Origin: Alitta virens
Lineage: Eukaryota > Annelida > Polychaeta > Phyllodocida > Nereididae
Length of the DNA stretch: 64,000 bases
Direction: 5' to 3'
NCBI GenBank assembly: GCA_932294295.1
Contig: OW028585.1
Location: forward strand, 15,098,771 to 15,162,770
Part shown: positions 54,471 to 64,000 of the stretch, in pieces
How the letters are laid out: every line of letters begins with the position of its first letter
Position numbering within the stretch: position 1 is the stretch's first letter
Translations under genes and position numbers: made by a program
The notes under the pieces: generated by a model
What the model was told of the DNA's origin: nothing
The model's database searches: none
The model's input: only the letters and a program-made list of their open reading frames with translations

Positions 54471-57400
54471 ATGGACAGTATCATTCAGTGGAACTGTCGA
54501 GGTTTCAGAGCCAACTTCGATGAAATAGGTTGCATGGTCCAAGACTTAAACCCTAGTGTTTTCTGTCTACAGGAAACATTTCTGAAACCTCCAAATAGTT
54601 TTAAACTGAGAAACTATCATATGTATAATACATATGGCAATATTGCCCACGATAGAGCCACTGGTGGCTCATCAATTTTAGTTAAAAATGGCATCATTCA
54701 TACCCATATTGCTCTTCACACTAACCTTCAGGCTACAGCAGTTCGTCTGAACCTGAATAAAACATTCACCATATGTTCCTTATATATTCCTCCACCCTTT
54801 CACCTTACAGCCAGTGATTTGCATAACCTTTACAATCAACTGCCTGAACCGCGTCTTATCCTAGGAGATTTTAACAGCCATAACCAATTGTGGGGAAGCA
54901 CTTCCCACAACAACAAAGGAAAAACCATTGAAGATTTTCTCAATGACCACACCCTTTGCTTGTTCAATGATGGTTCACCTACATATCTTCACCCAGGTCA
55001 TGGAACATTTTCAGCGATAGACCTTAGTATATGTGATCCAGCGTTATTTCTGGAATTTGAATGGAGAGTATTAGAGGACACTCACGGCAGTGATCACTTT
55101 CCTATTGTCCTACAAAACGTAGAAGGTACAAGAGAAGTGGGTCAACTCCGATGGAAGTTGCATAAAGCGGATTGGACCTCCTTCGAAAAGCACTGCTTAG
55201 AAACAATTACTATGTCTCATTATAGGAATTGTAATAATCTCGTTGAAGATTTTACTGATGATATTACTGATATAGCCAATAAAACAATACCGATGACAAA
55301 AAATAATTCTAAACGTAGTGCAAGACCTTGGTTTGATGACGAAGTAAGAGAAGCTATTAAAAACCGTAAGAAAGCCCTCAGAATTTTTAAATCACAGCCG
55401 ACCATCAACAATCTGAATAATTTTAAGTGCCTGAAAGCCAAAGCGCGTAGAATTGTCAGGCAAAAAAAACGTAGTTGCTGGAGAGACTATGTCTCCAGAC
55501 TCACTGAAAGAACTCCTAGCAATAAAGTCTGGAAAATGATTAAGAAGATTGAAGGAAAGAACCTAGCTTCGCATGTAAGCATTCTCGAAGTGAATGGAGA
55601 ACATCTCTCCTCACCAGAACAAATATCAAACGGGTTAGGAGAACAGTTTGCATACAACTCCTCATCGGAGAACTATACGAGAGAATTTCAATGTTATAAG
55701 GCTCAAGCTGAGAGATTAACCCTAAATATACAGTCTGATAACAGCGAAGATTATAACTCCTACATCACCTTAGAAGAACTTCAGAAGGTCATCTTAAAAG
55801 CGACTGACTCTGCAACAGGCCCTGATAATATACATTATCAAATCTTAAAACACCTACCTCAATCCTCTTTAAAAACATTACTGTATATCTTTAATCAAAT
55901 TTGGGAGAAGGGATGTCTTCCATCCCTGTGGAAACAAGCCACGGTCATCCCAATTCCCAAGCCGGGGAAGGATCATAGTGATCCTATGAATTATCGACCA
56001 ATAGCCTTAACCAGTTGTCTATGTAAGACAATGGAGCGAATTGTTACTGATAGACTGGTTTGGTTCCTGGAGTCGAACCAGCTTATTACAGAGTTCCAAT
56101 CTGGATTTCGCCGTCACAGGAGCACATTAGATCATTTAGTCAGACTGGAAACTTATGTTAGAGATGCTTTCATTAACAGAGAACACGTAGTAGCCATATT
56201 CTTTGACCTAGAAAAAGCTTATGACACTACATGGAAATATGGAATAATGAAAGATCTCCACGACTTAGGGCTTCGAGGTCGCCTTCCAGTTTTCATCGGA
56301 TCCTTCCTACAGGATCGCTTCTTTAAGGTCCGAGTGGGATCAACGATGTCAAGCCCCTACTCTCAGGAGAATGGAGTCCCTCAGGGTAGTATTCTCTCGC
56401 CCACCCTCTTTAACGTCAAAATCAACAGTATAGTAAATTCCATCTCAGAAAATCTCATGTCGTCCCTATATGTTGACGATTTCCTCATTGCATATCGTTC
56501 CAGATATATGCCAACCATAGAACGACAACTGCAATTAAATTTGAATAGGATTCACAAATGGTCACTCGAAAATGGCTTCAAGTTCTCTAAACAGAAGACA
56601 GCTTGTCTGCCTTTCTATTACTTACGATCAAACCATCCAGATCCATCACTAATAATTGACAACTGTCAAATAAAAGTGGTGAATGAAACAAAATTTTTGG
56701 GTGTACTCTTTGACTCCAAATTGTCTTTCATTCCGCATATCAAAGCACTGAAAGCAAAGTGCCTGAAATCAATGAACCTCCTTAAAGTAGTGAGCAAATA
56801 TAATTGGGGTGGGGACACAACGGTCCTCCTTCGTCTCTATCGAGCAATTACTCGTTCTCGACTTGATTATGGTTCTGTGGTATATGGCTCCGCCAGACCA
56901 TCTTATCTAAAATGCCTGAATTCTGTACATCATCAAGGGTTGCGACTAAGCTTAAGAGCTTTTCGTACATCTCCTGTAGAGAGCTTATATGTACTGGCAG
57001 GGGAACCTCCACTTTCCCTTCGTCGTATCAAGTTATCCATGCAATACATACTAAAGGTAGCTTCAACTCCAACAAATCCAACATATGATGTAATATTTCA
57101 TCCAAAATACATGCATCATTATGAATCTCGTTCAAACGCCATTCGACCACTGGGATTACGCATGAAATTCTATCTTGAGGCTGCAAAAATTGATACTACA
57201 ATCATTGCCGAGACGGAAGTACCACCCATTCCGCCATGGATTCTCCCAGTCCCGAAAGTTATACTGGATTTGGCAGAGCTTAAGAAAAGCGAAACCAATC
57301 CGGTAGACTATCAGAACCTATTTTATAGTATAAGGTTTAAATACGAATCGTACAAATTTCTATACACAGATGGCTCAAAAATGGAAAGACGAGTAGGCTG

Positions 57401-58213
57401 TGCTGTCACTTCTTATAAAACCGTTATAGCTGAATGTCGTCTTCCAGACCACTGCTCAATATACACTGCAGAATTAACAGCTATTTACCTTGCCTTAAAG
57501 AACATCGAGGACTCAGAATCAGATCGTTATGTTATCTGTTCTGATTCAAAATCTGCTCTTCAAGCAATCCAAAATAAACAACTTGATAACCCTGGGATCT
57601 TAGATGTTCTGATTAAGTATTTCTATCTTCACGAATACAAAGACATAGTATTCTGCTGGATTCCTGGACACGCTGGCATTGAAGGGAATGAAAAAGCAGA
57701 CCTGGCAGCAAAAAGGGCTCTTACAAAAGAGATAACTGATTTTACCATTCCATACACTGATTTTAAAATGACTATAAAATCTTTTATCATGTCTTGCTGG
57801 CAAAGACAATGGAATGAATGTAATAACAACAAGTTGCATTCAATCTTACCTTGCATTCAAACTCAGGTGCTGATGAGGCGTTAAACAATAACTCACACAC
57901 ACACACACCTTGCATTCAAAATAAAATACCTAGTAGGTTCAATACTCGCAAAGATCAAGGAATATATCACAGATGCCTCATAGGACATTCAAGACTTACA
58001 CATTTACACCTTTTAGTCAATGAACCGGCACCGGTATGCCAGAGTTGTCGGTGCCCCCTAACAATCAAACATATTTTATTAGATTGCAGCCACTTACAAC
58101 GCTTTAGAAGACCTTTGTTTCAAGCTAATACCTTACAACATCTCTTTACCAGATATCCAACCCAGACAATTATAGATTTTTTATATGCTTCTGGTTTTTA
58201 CTACCAAATATAG
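54471..58213 (+). pseudogene. LINE ORF2 of copy K, broken by the mini-insertion
   Basis: Open to 57884 with endonuclease, RT and RNase H complete. The 45-bp insertion after CIQ then adds a short foreign tail (TQVLMRR) and a stop. The lost part, from NKIPSRF to the C-terminal CCHC finger, resumes at 57921 and ends at 58213. The protein would be 1137 residues, lacking only the C-terminal finger region. A private Asn to His change is in the endonuclease (IALHTNL). Confidence 0.9.
57862..57906 (+). mobile_element. 45-bp LINE mini-insertion (3' tail only)
   Basis: The insert is just the last part of the family 3' UTR (CTCAGGTGCTGATGAGGCG... to ACTCACACA) plus (CA)n. It is flanked by ACCTTGCATTCAAA at 57848-57861 and 57907-57920, a 14-bp TSD. 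This is the extreme of 5' truncation. A deletion in a D/E-like tandem could give a similar structure. Confidence 0.8.
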
Positions 58214-58299
58214 TTAATCAATCTTAACCTAGAGAGCCTCTACATAGCCCACTCAGGTGCTGATGAGGCGTTAAACAATAACTCACACACACACACACA

Positions 58300-59702
58300 C
58301 TATCGAGCAATTACTCGTTCTCGACTTGATTATGGTTCTGTGGTATATGGCTCCGCCAGACCATCTTATCTAAAATGCCTGAATTCTGTACATCATCAAG
58401 GGTTGCGACTAAGCTTAAGAGCTTTTCGTACATCTCCTGTAGAGAGCTTATATGTACTGGCAGGGGAACCTCCACTTTCCCTTCGTCGTATCAAGTTATC
58501 CATGCAATACATACTAAAAGTAGCTTCAACTCCAACAAATCCAACATATGATGTAATATTTCATCCAAAATACATGCATCATTATGAATCTCGTTCAAAC
58601 GCCATTCGACCACTGGGATTACGCATGAAATTCTATCTTGAGGCTGCAAAAATTGATACTACAATCATTGCCGAGACGGAAGTACCACCCATTCCGCCAT
58701 GGATTCTCCCAGTCCCGAAAGTTATACTGGATTTGGCAGAGCTTAAGAAAAGCGAAACCAATCCGGTAGACTATCAAAACCTATTTTATAGTATAAGGTT
58801 TAAATACGAATCGTACAAATTTCTATACACAGATGGCTCAAAAATGGAAAGACGAGTAGGCTGTGCTGTCACTTCTTATAAAACCGTTATAGCTGAATGT
58901 CGTCTTCCAGACCACTGCTCAATATACACTGCAGAATTAACAGCTATTTACCTTGCCTTAAAGAACATCGAGGACTCAGAATCAGATCGTTATGTTATCT
59001 GTTCTGATTCCAAATCTGCTCTTCAAGCAATCCAAAATAAACAACTTGATAACCCTGGGATCTTAGATGTTCTTATTAAGTATTTCTATCTTCACGAATA
59101 CAAAGACATAGTATTCTGCTGGATTCCTGGACACGCTGGCATTGAAGGGAATGAAAAAGCAGACCTGGCAGCAAAAAGGGCTCTTACAAAAGAGATAACT
59201 GATTTTACCATTCCATACACTGATTTTAAAATGACTATAAAATCTTTTATCATGTCTTGCTGGCAAAGACAATGGAATGAATGTAATAACAACAAGTTGC
59301 ATTCAATCTTACCTTGCATTCAAAATAAAATACCGAGTAGGTTCAATACTCGCAAAGATCAAGGAATATATCACAGATGCCTCATAGGACATTCAAGACT
59401 TACACATTTACACCTTTTAGTCAATGAACCGGCACCGGTATGCCAGAGTTGTCGGCGCCCCCTAACAATCAAACATATTTTATTAGATTGCATCCACTTA
59501 CAACGCATTAGAAGACCTCTGTTTCAAGCTACTACCTTACAACATCTCTTTACTAGATATCCAACCCAGACAATTATTGATTTTTTATATGCTTCTGGTT
59601 TCTACTACCAAATATAGATAATCAATCTTAACCTAGAGAGCCTCTACATAGCCCACTCAGGTGCTGATGAGGCGTTAAACAATAACTCACTCACACTCAC
59701 AC
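58300..59702 (+). mobile_element. LINE copy L, 5' truncated, fused to the tail of K
   Basis: Starts CTATCGAGCAATTAC (end of the RT region) directly after K's (CA)n. The frame is open to the stop at 59617, including RNase H and the finger. The tail is irregular (ACTCACTCACACTCACACAC). The 3' end is the 'I' subtype, unlike K, so L is not a duplicate of K. The right TSD of array 4 follows. Confidence 0.92.
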
Positions 59703-59716
59703 ACCTCGATTCAGTC
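59703..59716 (+). repeat. Right TSD enclosing array 4
   Basis: Second copy of the 14-bp repeat at 52812-52825, overlapping the end of the unit 2 microexon. Confidence 0.92.
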
Positions 59717-59739
59717 AAGTCATTCACGATCATGAATAT
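59705..59739 (-). CDS. Ankyrin unit 2, 35-nt microexon at the array 4 junction
   Basis: Acceptor TTTTTCCAG, 35 nt encoding IFMIVNDLTES plus AG of Arg. Its native donor (GAG|GTAAGT) now lies 6.9 kb away beyond array 4; directly after the exon the antisense LINE tail supplies GAG|GTGTGTGAGTG, so a GT is still present. Confidence 0.6.
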
Positions 59740-60350
59740 CTGGAAAAATTATTTAGATTGTAGTTAAATGTTAAACAATAGAAGGAATTTTAGAAAAAAG
59801 ATGATAATTGGTCTATATTTCTTATTAAAAACAAAAAAGTTCAATGCATGAATATTTCCAGGTCGAGAACATATTCATTTTGTTGTCCAGAACATTACTG
59901 CCAATTACAAATTCCAGTAAATATTGATGGTATATGTATATAGATTGTTACAGTGTAGCCCTCATGCCTACTGGCGTATGCAGCCATCAGGCATATTAAT
60001 TATTAAATATGATTATTGTGATATAAACCAGGGTGACCTGACACTATGAAATGGTGATGATGTCGAACAAATGCATTTGATGTAAACTTACCTAGTTTAA
60101 GATAATTCTGGTATATCATTATTTATATGAGGGTATATTTTTAATTTCTTCAAATGTACAGTTCTACAATGAAATGTCATGCAGTAGCAGCTTTGTAAGG
60201 ATGTTCTTGAGGTCGAAGTGACATATTATAAGGCAACCCGTATTCATGATCAACTGAAAAATGCCCTTACGATAGAAGCCTCACCTTGATGAGTGTGAAT
60301 AGCTTTTGTTGATCTGCAAATGTTTTATCAGGAAAATCTTTTATCTCCTT
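59740..60350. other. Intron-like region of ankyrin unit 2
   Basis: AT-rich. A possible 29-nt exon on the - strand at 60294-60322 (acceptor ATTTGCAG, donor CAAG|GTGAGG, INKSYSHSS) has the same phase arithmetic as the 35-nt microexon, but joining both gives a stop, so it would be an alternative or a relic. Confidence 0.3.
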
Positions 60351-60363
60351 CACAAAATAAGAC
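60351..60363 (+). repeat. Left TSD of SINE 3
   Basis: CACAAAATAAGAC, repeated at 60500-60512. Confidence 0.9.
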
Positions 60364-60499
60364 CGGGTTCAATTCCCGGTCGAGCCTATGTTGGATGGCT
60401 GTTTCATCCTTCGTCTCATTGCCATGGTCCCTGCCAGTCCTCATTAGCCCATCAGGTGCAGAAATACAGGACATAAAGCCCTAATCCACCCACCCACCC
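60364..60499 (+). mobile_element. tRNA-derived SINE, copy 3, 5' truncated
   Basis: Begins within the B box (CGGGTTCAATTCCCGG), so the A box and most of the tRNA head are missing. Body and CCCA-rich tail match SINE 2. A 13-bp TSD is intact. Truncation leaves it without a complete RNA polymerase III promoter. Confidence 0.92.
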
Positions 60500-60512
60500 C
60501 ACAAAATAAGAC
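60500..60512 (+). repeat. Right TSD of SINE 3
   Basis: Second copy of the 13-bp repeat at 60351-60363. Confidence 0.9.
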
Positions 60513-60834
60513 AATGGACCTTGCTTTGGTTTGTTAGTTACCGTCTTGTATAAGGCAGCCATTTTCTTAAATAACAAAGTGTTACATTATAATCATGATC
60601 CTCAATTCTTGGTGAAAGTTTAAGACATTGGAGGAAAAACAATTCCTTAGATAGGTAGCAGTCATCATGTATGTCAACTTCCAAAGCAGAAAAAAACAGG
60701 ACTCTCATTCCTTGCAAATTTGATTTTATTGCTTTCAGATATAATTTGAAAATCTTAGTTTGGCCCAAAGCATTTGGTTTGAGGGATAAATGGTTGACAT
60801 GTGTCAAAAGAAAGAAAGGCCACTTTTATTTTAC
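60513..60834. other. Intron-like region of ankyrin unit 2
   Basis: A 89-codon - strand frame (60538-60807) is present, but it has no splice logic linking it to the neighbouring exon and no paralogue in the other units, so I leave it unassigned. Confidence 0.35.
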
Positions 60835-61030
60835 CTTAATGATGTTGTAGTATCGCCTTGATTCCATTAAGTAGTTTGCTTTTTCAATCATGCAAAAGAA
60901 GACATCACAGTTCTTCTGCAGAATCCAATTTTCATTGTCACAGAGCAATTGAAAAATTTTCTTCTCTGTGTTTTCATCAAGATTATTTAGTTCTTCAAGG
61001 TTCTCGATCGTATGGTTCAATGTCGAACAT
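60835..61030 (-). CDS. Ankyrin unit 2, 196-nt upstream exon
   Basis: Acceptor TTCTGTAG, donor TTAAG|GTAAAA, length identical to the unit 1 exon. It encodes about 65 residues of a charged helical segment (IENLEELNNLDENTEKK, a Cys/Asp-rich centre, SRRYYNIIK). The pattern LxxLxxLNxxxxxxxxxLLxxxxNxI...SxxYxxII is shared with unit 1, which supports a real domain of unknown type. It lies only about 215 bp after the end of unit 4. Confidence 0.55.
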
Positions 61031-61246
61031 CTACAGAAGTAAAATACCAATAAAATGATAAACTGTGAAAGCATACAACAAACAACATGAGCAACAAAGC
61101 CAATTATACGCCTGAGTTATGACAATATCTTAGACAAGCTACATATATCGATTATCATTATACATAATGAAATGTTTAAAAGGATACGAGAAAAGACAAT
61201 ATGCTTGATCTTATTACACACAAGTGTAAATTTGCACAAAAAACAA

Positions 61247-61319
61247 TTACATTTCATCGCAGTCCTTTTCTTGTTGCCTTGATTTTGATGGATTCACCTT
61301 TTTGCTGTCTCCAGAAGCT
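61247..61319 (-). CDS. Ankyrin unit 4, terminal exon
   Basis: Acceptor ATTTATAG; the first base completes the codon left by the main exon donor (GCTAT|GTGAGTG). About 23 residues (ASGDSKKVNPSKSRQQ, then acidic) end at TAA 61247-61249. Highly charged tail without a known motif. Confidence 0.45.
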
Positions 61320-61546
61320 CTATAAATAATTAGAAAAAAGAAAGCGACTTTGAGTTTACAAACATGTAAGTTTGTTTGCATAAACAATGTAGATATTAAT
61401 GAATGAATTGCATGTGCAGAGAAATTTGCTCATTTGATCATACTTGATAACTATTAATATTCTTAGCAAAATACGTTGGTTGATATTTCTGCGAAAATTC
61501 TTTACTTTTGCTATGAATATACTTATAAAATAATATCAACACTCAC

Positions 61547-62681
61547 ATAGCTTTGACGCCTGTCATTGCAAGATCATGATTCCCTCCTTTGCTGAGAAAA
61601 ATATTTTCGATATCAAAAAACATCTCTGCATCCTGATCTGAAATATTTGTAGCTGGTGTTGTTAAACAATGGTCATTAACACTGCGATCATGACTTCCAG
61701 TGAGAAGTGGAATTATATTGGCGAGTTCACCGCTTTCCTTGGGGTAACGATCACGTAGTAAGTCAAGAATGGTTCGGCCATTGTAATCAAGGATCGTAGT
61801 ATTACTTGAAGATCTGAGACAATGAACAAGTTGATGGAACGCCACAATGCCTATGTGTGAAATCTGTCCATTTGTGTCCTGCTTCCTTTTCAATGTTCGC
61901 AGATGATTTGAGACAACCGTTTAATTCGAGCAATGCATCAGGTCTTACTTCAGAAGCATGGGATGCCAAAATATGCAGAGGAGTCTGTTTATATTTGTCC
62001 TGTATATCAATGTTTGAGGATGTCCTGAGATAACCAGTGAACTCCGGGAAAGCGTCAGGGTTGATTTGTGGTGCCCTTTCTTGCAGAATATGAAGGGCAG
62101 TTTGTCCTTTTTTGTCAGTGACATTCATACTAGTTTCAGATTTCAATATCGGTATTATGGCACTTGCAATTGGGAGCATGTGTTTGCTTTTTGTTATCCT
62201 ATTAACAAAGCATTGAAGAGGATTTCTTCCATCCAGATTGGGCAAATCAAGCAGAGCAGGATTTGAATCAGCGAAGACGGACACAATCTGTTTATAATAC
62301 TTGATGAAATCGCCAGGAAGCTCAACCGGCAGACCGCCCCAATCACAATTGACCAAAGCATGGAGCACGGTTCCTTTTGGTTCTTTGTTGTTTAAGCATT
62401 CCTCGGTAAGATGCAGCATGAGGAGCTCGATCACCATGTTCGCAACCTGAATTTCATTTGCAAGAATGACAGCAGCACTTTTAAAGAGCGAGTATGTGAG
62501 AGATTGTTTGCCATTCTCCTCAAAATGTGTAGATGGTGGCAGAATGTCTTCTGGTGTACTTCTTGGGTCTGCCTCCTGTTCCAGCAGATTTAATATGTTT
62601 ATGAAGTGATCTGTCCACTGAAACTTGCCTTTCCTCGATACATATTTTGCATTCAGCATAAGGGCTCCATAACACTCAGTC
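61547..62681 (-). pseudogene. Ankyrin unit 4, main exon, frameshifted
   Basis: Acceptor CCTTTACAG and donor GCTAT|GTGAGTG. The family N-terminus (TECYGALMLNAKY, FQWTDHFINIL) is followed by a spacer, the HALVNCDW motif intact here, and ankyrin repeats (NLDGRNPLQCF, DKKGQTALHIL, DKYKQTPLHIL). Around 61880 about eight residues of a repeat are missing and the frame shifts; the last repeat (DYNGRTILDLLRDRY) continues in another frame to the donor. This is the best-preserved unit apart from that lesion. Function unknown beyond ankyrin-type protein binding. Confidence 0.7.
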
Positions 62682-62895
62682 CTGTAAAGGAATGCCTTTT
62701 ATTTGAAATCAACATACATAGACTTAACTTGCAAAGATTCGCCTAAAAAGTTTGACAAAATGGTGCAAATTGAGTCAATTAAAATTGTCTTCTGTAAAAA
62801 AATGGTCATATAATGGATCATTTTAAAATTTGTTCATTTTCATAAGCTCTAATGTCATTGTAACTCAAATGAGGAAAGTAGAGAAAATTTCATGC
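62682..62895. other. Intron of ankyrin unit 4
   Basis: AT-rich; nothing further seen. Confidence 0.5.
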
Positions 62896-62930
62896 CTGGA
62901 ATCACATGAATCATCTACATCCATGAGTAT
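62896..62930 (-). CDS. Ankyrin unit 4, 35-nt microexon (GC donor)
   Basis: Acceptor TATTGCCAG; 35 nt encode ILMDVDDSCDS plus AG of Arg. The donor is CCAG|GCATG, a GC rather than GT, which may be a rare GC-AG site or a decayed one. Confidence 0.55.
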
Positions 62931-63177
62931 CTGGCAATATAAAACAAAAATATTTTGAAAAAGAAATTTGGTGAGTGCATTGAAAGATAACATGGGCATT
63001 CTAAATATAATGGAAGATATTGACTAACCTTGGCAACAGACAGCATATTACATTGATAATCTGCAAATACTCCACGATAAAAGCCTCAAATTTTGTGTTT
63101 TATTTCTGTTGAAATTTCCTGGTGCTTTTCTGCACTCATGGTTTCTAAGTTAGCCATGAATGTAATTTGTGACACAA
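62931..63177. other. Remnant upstream of ankyrin unit 4
   Basis: The - strand carries sequence recalling the 5' side of unit 2: the string AAGCCTCA after ACGATA occurs in both (63070-63083 and 60268-60283 on +). A donor-like AAG|GTTAGT is at 63023-63029. A frame starting MANLETMSAEKHQEIS is closed by a stop. I take it as a decayed upstream exon region cut by the neighbouring LINE. Confidence 0.3.
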
Positions 63178-64000
63178 AGACTCAGACTCAGACTCATTTT
63201 ATTTCCTATACATATACAAACGGTATATACAGGTGGAGACACCCCTAAGATAATTTCTTATCGCTGCCAGGGTGCCACCAGAATATTCTTCATCCCGATC
63301 CCAGCAGACCCTACCAGACAGATTTCAGCATTTTAAATAAATTTATTTATGATAAGATTAAATATCTAGTTTGGAGAAGGCAATGAGAGACACTGTATAT
63401 CATGATGAGACGCCACTTTGAAGATTACACTTAAGTATATATATATATAGGTGTATGTCACAGTTGATTAAGAGGAATGGCATATATAACAGTTTCTTAC
63501 AGAGCAGAGTGTTTGATACATACTTACTAATTGAGTTTTGATGTAATTTACAAAACTATGGAAACTATGCGTGGTAATTTTATTCTTTATATTAGCTGGA
63601 CAATTATTATATATATTGGGCAAACGAAATCTTATACTTTTATTTGTGAAATAATGCTTACTCTGTGGGGTGACCAAATTATTTGCATTTCTGGTTTCAT
63701 ATTGGTGAATTTCTGAGTGTCTTTGGTACATAGAATTCGTGAAATAAGATGGAAGAGTTCCGTTTTCCAGCTTGAAGGCAAACTTGAGTTCCTGCAGAGC
63801 ACACAGATCTGTTACCATCAGAACATTAAATATTTTGAAAAGTGAGTCGGTATGGGCATTATATTTTGAGTTTGAAATAATTCTGACAGCCTTTTTTTTG
63901 TAACTTGCGTAATTTTGATGCTTGAGTGCCCCATGTTAAAATTCCATAATTTAAAAAGGAGTTATTAGTGAACTATATATTGTTTGTAAAATAATTGAAG
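63178..64000 (-). mobile_element. 3' end of a second LINE (CR1/L2-like), truncated by the window edge
   Basis: On the - strand the tail is AATAAAATGAGTCTGAGTC, a (GAGTCT)n microsatellite end, preceded by about 270 bp of 3' UTR. The frame 63468-63818, open upstream to about 63892, encodes the region after the reverse transcriptase typical of CR1/L2/Jockey-type proteins (SLFKIFNVLMVTDL, GTLPSYF, HQYETRNANNL, RLPNIYNNCP). A run of eight A at 63892-63899 breaks the frame before the LNYGILTWG...KLRKLQ block, so this copy is inactive. It is unrelated in sequence to the abundant LINE. Confidence 0.75.

Larger units (their letters stand above)
52826..58299 (+). mobile_element. LINE copy K, full length, with a 45-bp mini-insertion in ORF2
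   Basis: Starts GCCCTCGAAGG and ends in (CA)n at 58299. ORF1 is intact. ORF2 is interrupted at 57862 by a tiny 3'-end fragment of the same family with its own TSD. 'S' subtype 3' end. Heads array 4, whose single TSD lies before K and after L. Confidence 0.92.

Noticed and set aside
1037..59319. Recurring antisense frames inside the LINE copies (60, 73, 75, 79 and 86 codons)
   Set aside because: They occur at the same places in every copy opposite ORF1 or ORF2 coding sequence and have no features of their own; shadows of the real frames.

Overview
The window is eukaryotic, most likely from an AT-rich invertebrate animal genome. It has GT-AG introns, tRNA-derived SINEs, Tc1-like and non-LTR retrotransposons, and multi-exon ankyrin-repeat genes. 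A lophotrochozoan such as a mollusc would fit, but nothing here proves the phylum. There are no bacterial operons, CRISPR arrays or rRNA genes.

The dominant content is one young family of non-LTR retrotransposon (LINE), about 5.4 kb when complete, with twelve copies or fragments, all on the + strand, covering roughly 38.6 kb (about 60 percent). ORF1 (473 aa) has three zinc knuckles. ORF2 (1227 aa) has an AP-type endonuclease, reverse transcriptase, RNase H and a C-terminal CCHC finger. The 3' end is a short UTR ending in (CA)n. RNase H plus zinc-knuckle ORF1 points to the I/R1/LOA/Nimb side of the LINE tree. Copies sit in four head-to-tail arrays: array 1 at 717-15460 (copy A, interrupted by copy B, then C), array 2 at 29187-38577 (D, E, F), array 3 at 41336-48572 (G, H) and array 4 at 52826-59702 (K with a 45-bp mini-insertion, then L). 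There is also a solitary fragment M at 25736-26063. In each array the first copy has the complete 5' end and later copies are 5' truncated and fused to the previous (CA)n tail. Arrays 3 and 4 are each enclosed by one 14-15 bp target-site duplication (TSD). B and D keep both ORFs open and could be active.

Between arrays 1 and 2 (15461-29186) lie a Tc1-like transposase remnant, a two-exon BEN-domain gene on the + strand (16010-20843), a SINE in its intron, a set of tiny CATGGAG-ended palindromes with 7-bp direct repeats, an envelope-like glycoprotein ORF on the - strand (27079-28407) and, just upstream of it, the end of a leucine-rich-repeat (LRR) ORF broken by a SINE and by array 2.

The right half (38577-63000) is a tandem cluster of four related ankyrin-repeat gene units on the - strand. 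Each has a 35-nt microexon and a long ankyrin exon; two keep a 196-nt upstream exon and two a recognisable terminal exon. Every unit carries a frameshift, stop or insertion, so the cluster looks largely pseudogenic. LINE arrays lie antisense inside these genes; array 4 is inserted exactly at a 5' splice site. The right edge holds the 3' end of a different, CR1/L2-like LINE on the - strand.
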